Source: JAAFIP01 sp043774625
GTDB lineage: Bacteria; Pseudomonadota; Gammaproteobacteria; Burkholderiales; Burkholderiaceae_C
Length of the DNA stretch: 56,471 bases
Direction of reading: 5' to 3'
NCBI GenBank assembly: GCA_043774625.1
Contig: JAYVTG010000098.1
Coordinates: forward strand, 1 to 56,471
The position numbers were made by a program, and so were the translations under genes. This document shows positions 50,606-56,471 of this stretch, one piece after another. The notes under the pieces were generated by a model, which was given only the letters and a program-made list of their open reading frames with translations, did no database searches and was not told where the DNA came from. Every line of letters begins with the position of its first letter. Position 1 is the first letter of the stretch.

Positions 50606-50792
50606 CAAGCTAAAAGCCACAGCCCGCCAACCAAGCAAGCCCAATACCAACCAGGTACGCCACCTCACAAAAGCACCAAGAGAGCAAGAATTGATCAGAA
50701 AGCAGTTATTTACTGATCAAAACTGCCCAACGCCAGCGTGTAATATGCGCGAGCAGCTACTAAATTGATAGTAAATAGACAACTACACTTAC
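50606..50792. other. short gap after element B2
   Basis: C/A-rich tail like the one after B1 (CCGCCAACCAAGCAAGCCC), then a repeat A at 50732-50772. No gene. Confidence 0.5.
50732..50772 (-). repeat. dispersed repeat A, copy 18
   Basis: GCCAGCGTGTAA, TATGCGCGAG, CAGCTACTAAATTGATAGTA, about 20 bp from the 3' end of the dehydrogenase gene. Confidence 0.9.
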
Positions 50793-51683
50793 TCAGGTTT
50801 TCCTGTCTGCAATCGCTTTGACCAGCATCGGCACCCAATCTTGCCCATGCCCCGCCTTGCAAGCTTGCTGCAGAGTTTGCAGCACAGCATCGGCCACAGT
50901 GTGGTCGGTGCCTGCACCTTGCACCATGGTGTTGTAGTAGCTCAGGTCTTTGTACGCGTTGGCTATGCTGAACTTCAATCTTGACGCGTCGCCACTGGTG
51001 ATGAACGGTTTGAGCCGTTCTAGGGCCACGCCGCCACCGCCGCCTTGAGCCAGTACATCGACCAACACCTGCGGGTCAATGCCCGCGTTCTGCGCACTGG
51101 CAGCGGCTTCGGCCAGCAGCGTGGCAAAACCCAGCGACACGTAGTTGTGCAGCAACTTCATGCGGTGGCCCGCGCCCACGGGGCCTGCATGCTGGATGTT
51201 TTCGGCAAAGCACTGCAAGATGGGCCGGCACTGGGCCAATAGCGCCGCGCTGCCGCCCACCAGCAGGTTCAGGCGGCCCTGAGCAGCTTCTATGGCAGTG
51301 CGGGTCATGGGCGCGTCCAAAAAGTCGCTGCCCACCGCCTGCACAGCCCGCGCCATGCGCTCGGTGGACTCAGGCACCGTGGTCGAACAGTCAATGACGA
51401 TGCTGCCCGCCTGCAGGCCATGCACAATGCCGTCGTCCTTGCCGTTTTCACCCAACAACACCGCCTCCACCTGCGGCGTGCCGGTCACCACCAAAATCAC
51501 CACATCCACCTGCGCAGCCAGCGACTTGCAACTGGTAGCTGTACGCGCACCCGCTTGCAGCAGTGCATCCAGCGGCTGGTTACCGGGGTGTTCCAGCACG
51601 GTCAACGGGTAACCGTGTTTGAGCAAGTTGCTCGCGATGCCGTGGCCCATGAGGCCAACGCCGACGATGCCGATTTTTTTCAT
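50793..51683 (-). CDS. NAD(P)-dependent beta-hydroxyacid dehydrogenase
   Basis: Oxidoreductase of the 3-hydroxyisobutyrate / tartronate semialdehyde family, 296 residues. The Rossmann glycines are in GIVGVGLMGHGIASNLLKHG. The substrate signature is DAPMTRTAIEAAQGRLNLLVGG, and the catalytic lysine is in GHRMKLLHNYVSLG. ATG 51683. No neighbouring pathway genes hint at its substrate; element B2 lies downstream and the brn pair is divergent. Confidence 0.93.
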   Translation of the reverse strand: MKKIGIVGVGLMGHGIASNLLKHGYPLTVLEHPGNQPLDALLQAGARTATSCKSLAAQVDVVILVVTGTPQVEAVLLGENGKDDGIVHGLQAGSIVIDCSTTVPESTERMARAVQAVGSDFLDAPMTRTAIEAAQGRLNLLVGGSAALLAQCRPILQCFAENIQHAGPVGAGHRMKLLHNYVSLGFATLLAEAAASAQNAGIDPQVLVDVLAQGGGGGVALERLKPFITSGDASRLKFSIANAYKDLSYYNTMVQGAGTDHTVADAVLQTLQQACKAGHGQDWVPMLVKAIADRKT

Positions 51684-51767
51684 TCATGTCTCCAAACTTT
51701 GAGTGATCAATTGTCATTATGGAGGAAGGGCAAAAATAGAAGGCCAAACTGGCATGTAGCGATAGTC

Positions 51768-51796
51768 TTGCCGCGTACGTACGATGTAACTACAAT
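51768..51796 (+). promoter_or_regulatory. brnTA promoter with internal palindrome
   Basis: TTGCCG, a 17-bp spacer and TACAAT fit a sigma-70 promoter. The perfect palindrome CGTACGTACG (51774-51783) fills the spacer and is a likely operator for the antitoxin. The brnT ATG (51803) is only 6 bp past the -10 box, so the mRNA would be leaderless or nearly so. Confidence 0.65.
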
Positions 51797-51802
51797 ACTG
51801 AG

Positions 51803-52084
51803 ATGCACAAAATAGAATTTGAGTCTGACCCACCGAAAGCCAGAGCGAATCTAAGGAAGCACGGAATTTCTTTTGAAGAGGCGCAAACGGTGTTTTCAGA
51901 CGAAAACGCAAAACTGATTGACGACCCTGACCATTCAGAAGATGAAGACCGCTTTGTGTTGCTGGGTTTAAGTTTTCATCTGCGCGTGTTGGTGGTATGC
52001 CATTGTTATCGCGGTGATGACAATGTTGTGCGAATCATTTCGGCGCGCAAGGCTACAAAATTTGAATCGAAGTTTTATAGATAA
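51803..52084 (+). CDS. brnT: BrnT family toxin
   Basis: Ribonuclease toxin of a type II toxin–antitoxin pair, 93 residues. The family pattern is clear: FESDPPKARANLRKHGISFEEAQTVF, then ILDD-like KLIDDPDHSEDEDRFVLLG, LVVCHCYRGDDNVVRIISAR and the terminal KATKFESKFYR. Toxin-first gene order is usual for brnTA. The upstream promoter has a palindrome in its spacer, and there is little or no leader before ATG 51803. Bases here are more AT-rich than neighbouring genes, consistent with transfer. Confidence 0.93.
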   Translation: MHKIEFESDPPKARANLRKHGISFEEAQTVFSDENAKLIDDPDHSEDEDRFVLLGLSFHLRVLVVCHCYRGDDNVVRIISARKATKFESKFYR

Positions 52085-52095
52085 AGGTGATGACT

Positions 52096-52305
52096 ATGCG
52101 AAAAGAATATGATTTTTCCAAAGCCAAGAAAAACCCTTACGCCAAGCAGTTGAAAAAGCAGATCACGATTCGGTTAGATGAAGAGTCGATTGGCTACTTC
52201 AAAACGATTTCAAAAGGTGTGGGTATTCCGTACCAGAGTTTGATTAACTTATATTTGCGCGATTGTGCGGCGTCGAATCGAAGTTTAAATTTGAGCTGGA
52301 AATAA
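52096..52305 (+). CDS. brnA: BrnA-like antitoxin
   Basis: Partner of the preceding toxin, 69 residues from ATG 52096 (MRKEYDFSKAKKNPYAKQ); an ATG at 52090 is an alternative. The C-terminal half (ITIRLDEESIGYFKTISKG, then IPYQSLINLYLRDCA) is a ribbon-helix-helix DNA-binding domain. AAAGG lies just upstream, 11 bp after the toxin stop. It should neutralise BrnT and repress the promoter at 51768. Confidence 0.92.
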   Translation: MRKEYDFSKAKKNPYAKQLKKQITIRLDEESIGYFKTISKGVGIPYQSLINLYLRDCAASNRSLNLSWK

Positions 52306-52312
52306 GTTCTCG

Positions 52313-54271
52313 TTACCCCAACGCTTCCATCCGCTCCAGCAACTGCATCAACTCGTCCTCAATCGCTGTGTCGCGCTGGGTCAGTTGCAGGGCTTTGGCG
52401 TTGTCGGTGGCGTAGAGTTTGCCGTCTTCCAATTGGCGGCGGATTTTGGCTTGTTCGGCTTCCAGTGCAGACGTGCGGGTGGGGATGTCGTCTAGCTCGC
52501 GTTGCTCTTTGTAGCTGAGTTTCTTGCGTGGCGCTGCGGGTGTTACAGAAGACTTTTGCTCTGTATTTGATAGCTTCTCACGCATATTTGACGCTGGCAT
52601 TTGGCTATTTTTACTACCAAACTTGTTTGCGGAAGCATTTTTGGACGCGTTCTTGGCGTTGATGGCCGCCGCGCGGTCACGCTGCACCAGCCAGTCGCTG
52701 ATGCTTCCTTCATACTCGCGCCAAAACGCGGGTTTGTCGGGCGATGGCTCGTGCGCAATGATGCTGGTGACCACATTGTCCAAAAACGCGCGGTCGTGGC
52801 TGACGAGGAAGACGGTGCCAGGGTAGTCTTGCAGCAGTTCTTCCAGCAGTTCTAGGGTGTCGATGTCCAAGTCGTTGGTGGGTTCGTCCAGCACCAGCAC
52901 GTTGGCGGGGCGGGCGAACAGGCGCGCCAGCAGCAGGCGGTTTCGTTCGCCGCCGCTTAAAGATCGCACAGGGCTGTTGCCACGCGCGGGGCTGAACAAA
53001 AAGTCAGACAGGTAGCTTTTGACATGCTTTTTCTGCCCGTTAATTTCAATCCATTCGCTGCCAGGGCTTATAAAGTCTTCGAGTGTTGCATCCAAATTGA
53101 GAGCATCGCGCATCTGGTCAAAATACGCCACCTGTATATTGCTGCCCATCTTGACTTTGCCGCTGTCTACGGCCAGTTCACCCAAAATCATTTTTAAAAG
53201 AGTGGTTTTGCCCGCACCGTTCGCACCCACCAGGCCCACCTTGTCGCCGCGCAAAATGGTGGTCGTAAAGTCTTGCACGATCTGTCTCGTGCTGCCGTCT
53301 GGCCGCTTGAAGGATTTGCATGCGTCTTCCAGCTCGGCCACCAGCTTGCCGCTGCGCTCGCCTGCGTCCAGCTCCAGCTTGACGCGGCCCTGCACGTTGC
53401 GCCGCTCGGCATGTTTTTGGCGCAGGTCTTGCAGGCGGTTGATGCGTGCTGTAGCGCGGGTGCGCCGCGCTTCTACGCCTTTGCGAATCCACACTTCTTC
53501 TTGCGCCAGCAGTTTGTCGGCGCGTGCAAAAAGCGTGGCTTCTTGCGCCAACTGCTCGGCCTTTTGCGACACATAAGCCGCAAAGTTACCGGGGTAGGAC
53601 AGCAAGTTGCCTCGGTCCAGCTCGACAATGCGGGTGCACACTGCATCCAAAAAAGCGCGGTCATGGCTGATGGTGACAATGGAGCCTGCGAAGGCGACCA
53701 GTAGCTCTTGCAGCCACTGTATGGCGTCTAAATCCAGGTGGTTGGTGGGTTCGTCCAGCAGCAGCACGTCGGGCTTGGCTACCAAAGCCTGCGCCAAAGC
53801 CACGCGCTTTTTCATGCCACCCGACAGGCTACCCACGCGGGCGTTGCCGTCTAAATCGAGGCGTTGCAGGGTTTCTGTCACCCGCTGTTCCACGTTCCAG
53901 CCGTCCAGTGCTTCAATCTGCGTTTGCAAAGCGTCCAGGTCGCCTTCGCCTGTCATGTACTGGTCAATCAAGGCGATAACGCCCGCCAAACCAGCGCCAA
54001 CAGCTACTGAAATAGTAGCGTCAGGGTCTAGCACGGGTTCTTGCGCCACGTACACCACGCGCACGGCGCCGCTGCTTCCGCCCAGCAGTTGCAGTGTGCC
54101 ATCGTCGGGCTTTTCCATGCCTGCCAATATTTTGAGCATGGACGATTTGCCTGCGCCGTTGCGGCCAATCAGGCCGACGCGTTCGCTAATTTCCAGTGAA
54201 AAGTCTGCGTGGTCGAGTAGGGCGACGTGGCCGAAAGCCAGTTGCGCGTTTAAGAGGGTAATAACTGCCAT
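52313..54271 (-). CDS. ABC-F family ATPase (Uup-like)
   Basis: Soluble protein with two ATP-binding cassettes, expected to act on ribosomes rather than transport. Cassette 1 has GLIGRNGAGKSSMLKILAG and LSGGMKKRVALAQALVAKPD. Cassette 2 has GLVGANGAGKTTLLKMILG and SLSGGERNRLLLARLFARP. The C-terminal extension ends in a coiled coil (ALEAEQAKIRRQLEDG), as in Uup. In the linker before it, the codons for QMPASNMREKLSNTEQ come from a repeat A in frame. 652 residues, normal for the family. Confidence 0.93.
   Translation of the reverse strand: MAVITLLNAQLAFGHVALLDHADFSLEISERVGLIGRNGAGKSSMLKILAGMEKPDDGTLQLLGGSSGAVRVVYVAQEPVLDPDATISVAVGAGLAGVIALIDQYMTGEGDLDALQTQIEALDGWNVEQRVTETLQRLDLDGNARVGSLSGGMKKRVALAQALVAKPDVLLLDEPTNHLDLDAIQWLQELLVAFAGSIVTISHDRAFLDAVCTRIVELDRGNLLSYPGNFAAYVSQKAEQLAQEATLFARADKLLAQEEVWIRKGVEARRTRATARINRLQDLRQKHAERRNVQGRVKLELDAGERSGKLVAELEDACKSFKRPDGSTRQIVQDFTTTILRGDKVGLVGANGAGKTTLLKMILGELAVDSGKVKMGSNIQVAYFDQMRDALNLDATLEDFISPGSEWIEINGQKKHVKSYLSDFLFSPARGNSPVRSLSGGERNRLLLARLFARPANVLVLDEPTNDLDIDTLELLEELLQDYPGTVFLVSHDRAFLDNVVTSIIAHEPSPDKPAFWREYEGSISDWLVQRDRAAAINAKNASKNASANKFGSKNSQMPASNMREKLSNTEQKSSVTPAAPRKKLSYKEQRELDDIPTRTSALEAEQAKIRRQLEDGKLYATDNAKALQLTQRDTAIEDELMQLLERMEALG
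52559..52598 (+). repeat. dispersed repeat A, copy 19 (inside ABC-F gene)
   Basis: GCTCTGTATTTG, ATAGCTTCT, CACGCATATT, TGACGCTGGC. On the minus strand it encodes PASNMREKLSNTE in the flexible linker. Confidence 0.85.
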
Positions 54272-54706
54272 TGAATTTCTGTCCTTAACCCTCTATTGTC
54301 CACTGCTTGGACTCGGCATTGGTGTCTAGTGGTTTTTTGAATCGCTAGATGCACGCGCTTTGGCTTGTGTACGCAGGGTGAGCGTATGCTGCAGCCCCTC
54401 ATGTAGGAGTACCTAAAATCGGGTCAATAGCATACGCTCGCCCTGCTGCGATTGCGGTGAATATTCGGATAGTCACGCTCTCAGAAACTGTGGGTTTTCA
54501 AACAGTTGCGCTCCAGTATCTCAAGGCTTTGCGAGGTGTTTGCGGGCTCCGCGATTTATGCGTATGCCGCATCATGAGCGGAACCGCAAACACCTCGCAA
54601 AGCCCGTACAAAAAGCCGCATGTCGCTCTACCTTGGGGTACGGACGGTACAAGCAGTAAAAAGACCCATGACCAAAACGCCAACCGAACCTGCCCGATAA
54701 TGACCT
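54272..54706. other. 435-bp gene-free region with two long hairpins
   Basis: No supported gene. Hairpin 1: CGCAGGGTGAGCGTATGCT (54372-54390) pairs with AGCATACGCTCGCCCTGC (54429-54446) with one mismatch. Hairpin 2: a 27-28 nt arm at 54525-54552 (core TTTGCGAGGTGTTTGCGG) pairs with 54578-54604, with one unpaired base. GCGTATG occurs in both. Neither has a T-run. The region also holds the upstream sequence of the gamma-glutamyltransferase gene. Confidence 0.7.
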
Positions 54707-56332
54707 ATGCACTTCGACTTTCATAACCCCTACACCAGCACACGCCTGCCCGTGTTTGCGCGCAACGTCGTCTCTACCTCCCACCCCCTGGCTGCCCAAG
54801 CGGGCCTGCGCATGCTGTACAACGGTGGCAACGCGGTAGACGCCGCCATTGCAGCGGCAGCCGCCATGACCATTTGCGAGCCGGTTAGCAATGGCCTGGG
54901 CAGTGATGCATTTGCGCTGATTTGGGATGGCAAAAAGCTGCAAGGCCTGAACGCCTCTGGCCGTGCCCCGCAAAGCTGGACGCCCGCGTACTTCCATAAA
55001 AAGTACGGTGACAACGCGACAGCGCCGCCCAAGCGCGGCTTTGACTCGGTGACCGTGCCTGGTGCCGTGAGCGCCTGGGCGATGATGAGCGAGCGCTATG
55101 GCAAACTGCCTTTTGCCGACCTGATGGAACCCGCTGCCCAGATTGCTGAACGTGGCTATTTGCTGCCCGTGGTGGTGCAACAAAAATGGGCTGCTGCAAC
55201 GAATGAGATGAAAGACAAGCCCGGTTTTGCGCAAAGCTTTTTGCCTTGGGGCCGTGCGCCGCAGGTGGGTGAATTGTTCCAGTTCAAGGCTGCAGCCCGC
55301 GCCTTGCGTGCGATAGGCGCTAGCAAAGGTGCAGCGTTTTATGGTGGCGAGATTGCGCAGGCGATTGAAAAGTTTAGCACTGCCAACGGCGGCAGCATTA
55401 CCGCGCAAGACTTTGCGGCCTACACCGCTGAATGGGTGGAACCGATTGCCAAAAACTACCGTGGCTACACCTTGCATGAAATTGGGCCCAATGGCCAAGG
55501 CATTGCCGCGTTAATTGCGCTGGGTATTTTGGACAAGTTTGACCTGGCAAGTTTGCCCGTAGATGGCGTCGATTCGCAGCATTTGCAAATTGAAGCGATG
55601 AAACTGGCTTTTGCTGACGTGTATAAATTTGTTGCCGAACCATCGTCGATGGCGGTGACGGTTGAGCACATGCTGGACGATGCCTACCTGGCAAGCCGTG
55701 CAAAACTCATCGACATGAAAAAGGCGCAAGACTTCAAAGCTGGCAACCCGGTGAAAGGTGGCACCATTTACCTGAGCACGGCCGACGAGTCCGGCATGAT
55801 GGTCAGCTTTATCCAGAGCAACTACATGGGCTTTGGCTCGGGATGTGTGGAGCCGACATTTGGCATCAGCCTGCAAAACCGGGGGCATGCTTTTAGTCTG
55901 GATGCGACTAGCCCCAATGTGGTGGCGCCGGGCAAGCGCCCGTTTCACACCATCATTCCAGCTTTCCTCAGTAAAAACGGCAAACCCGTGATGAGCTATG
56001 GTGTGATGGGTGCCAACATGCAGCCCCAGGGCCATATGCAAACCCTGGTGCGCATGCTGGACTACAAGCAAAACCCGCAAGCGGCCTGCGACGCACCACG
56101 CTGGCGCTATAACGCAGGGCTAGAGATCAATGTGGAAGCCGCGATGAACGCAGCCACTGTTGCTGGTCTGCAAGCACGTGGCCACCAGACAGAAGTCATC
56201 AACGACTCGTACCAGGACTTTGGTGCAGGGCAGTTTATTTGGCGGGCGGATGCGGGAGAGGGCGATGCTAGCAGGTTGGGTTATGTCGCCGCCAGCGATG
56301 CGCGCCGCGATGGGCAGGCTTTGGGTTTCTAA
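54707..56332 (+). CDS. gamma-glutamyltransferase family protein
   Basis: Ntn-hydrolase expected to self-cleave and act on gamma-glutamyl compounds or a related amide. 541 residues, starting MHFDFHNPYTSTRLPVFA. Family signatures are NVVSTSHPLAAQAGLRML, GGNAVDAAIAAAAAM and, at the cleavage site, GNPVKGGTIYLSTADESGMM, with the nucleophile threonine in GGT near 351. GFGSGCVEPTFGI and NRGHAF follow. No signal peptide is seen, so it is probably cytoplasmic, like the YwrD-type group. Confidence 0.93.
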   Translation: MHFDFHNPYTSTRLPVFARNVVSTSHPLAAQAGLRMLYNGGNAVDAAIAAAAAMTICEPVSNGLGSDAFALIWDGKKLQGLNASGRAPQSWTPAYFHKKYGDNATAPPKRGFDSVTVPGAVSAWAMMSERYGKLPFADLMEPAAQIAERGYLLPVVVQQKWAAATNEMKDKPGFAQSFLPWGRAPQVGELFQFKAAARALRAIGASKGAAFYGGEIAQAIEKFSTANGGSITAQDFAAYTAEWVEPIAKNYRGYTLHEIGPNGQGIAALIALGILDKFDLASLPVDGVDSQHLQIEAMKLAFADVYKFVAEPSSMAVTVEHMLDDAYLASRAKLIDMKKAQDFKAGNPVKGGTIYLSTADESGMMVSFIQSNYMGFGSGCVEPTFGISLQNRGHAFSLDATSPNVVAPGKRPFHTIIPAFLSKNGKPVMSYGVMGANMQPQGHMQTLVRMLDYKQNPQAACDAPRWRYNAGLEINVEAAMNAATVAGLQARGHQTEVINDSYQDFGAGQFIWRADAGEGDASRLGYVAASDARRDGQALGF

Positions 56333-56471
56333 ACTGTCTCCCAACAGCTTCACCATAAGAATTATCTATTGAATATTAGTAGTGTCCCAACGTTCTTCAC
56401 AGGAGAGGCAGCTGTTTAGCCGCCAAATCCCGATTGAAATTCGCAGGGGTTGATGTAAGTAGTTGATTTAT
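56333..56471. other. window end, possible decayed IS end
   Basis: A 139-bp tail without a full gene. On the minus strand a 17-codon open frame enters from the window edge and stops at 56416 (TTYINPCEFQSGFGG). It recalls the C-terminus of IS3-type transposases, but is too short to assign. Confidence 0.2.

Noticed and set aside
53997..54027. Half match to repeat A in the first cassette of the ABC-F gene (AGCTACTGAAATAGTAGCGT)
   Set aside because: Only the palindromic half is present and the protein segment looks native.

Overview
The window looks like chromosomal DNA of a freshwater Burkholderiales bacterium of the Comamonadaceae, Rhodoferax- or Polaromonas-like. This is inferred from gene order (cysS–glycosylase–accA; glyA–nrdR–fimT; purM–AI-2E–hda–HAD–pcnB–folK; hpf–ptsN–hprK), from lone tct transporter genes with a Bug-type receptor, and from codon and base composition. 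I ran no database search. Most of the DNA is ordinary housekeeping sequence.

Layout. 0–2.5 kb (minus): accA (partial), a 3-methyladenine DNA glycosylase and cysS. 2.6–7.3 kb (plus): two exported proteins with related C-terminal domains (TPR, L,D-transpeptidase), a periplasmic and a cytoplasmic cyclophilin, and lpxH. 7.3–10.2 kb (minus): a large DUF349 protein with an RG-rich stretch and a leader that contains a terminator hairpin. 10.6–11.35 kb: non-coding inverted-repeat element B1. 11.75–14.8 kb: a lytic transglycosylase behind a strong leader hairpin, a ZTP riboswitch with glyA, and nrdR. 14.9–16.9 kb: a fimT-like pseudopilin and an intact IS1380-family element inserted in TTAA. 17–26.8 kb: galU, tusA-like, NUDIX, cysM, tRNA-Leu(CAA), DUF3422, VF530, trmL, murJ, a SirB1-like protein and a PA2779/PA2778-type pair. 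26.8–35.7 kb: an isochorismatase-like hydrolase, purM, AI-2E permease, hda, HAD, pcnB, folK, tatD-like, a deoxyinosine glycosylase and a spermidine synthase-like protein. 35.7–40.7 kb: a GspE/PulE ATPase and tctB-tctA-tctC. 40.7–41.45 kb: inverted-repeat element C. 41.5–46 kb: an XRE regulator broken by one amber codon, corA, a patatin and an MFS exporter. 46.2–49.9 kb: hpf, ptsN, hprK and an MBL-fold lipoprotein. 49.9–50.6 kb: element B2. The end holds a beta-hydroxyacid dehydrogenase, a brnT–brnA toxin–antitoxin pair, an ABC-F ATPase (uup-like), two long hairpins and a gamma-glutamyltransferase.

The most unusual content is repetitive. A ~41-bp dispersed repeat (repeat A: GCTAT, AT-rich spacer, ATAGCTGCT, CGCGCATATT, CCACGCTGGC) occurs about 19 times, roughly once per 3 kb. 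It fills gaps between convergent genes and forms the start of one gene and the stop of another. It also lies in frame inside at least four proteins, much like the Rickettsia palindromic elements. Three larger non-coding elements of about 700 bp (B1, B2, C) share one design: long inverted arms around a loop that carries a repeat A. The arms of B1 and B2 differ between loci but match within each locus (paired C/G to T/A changes), which suggests a maintained hairpin or intralocus conversion. These elements are the best candidate here for something undescribed.
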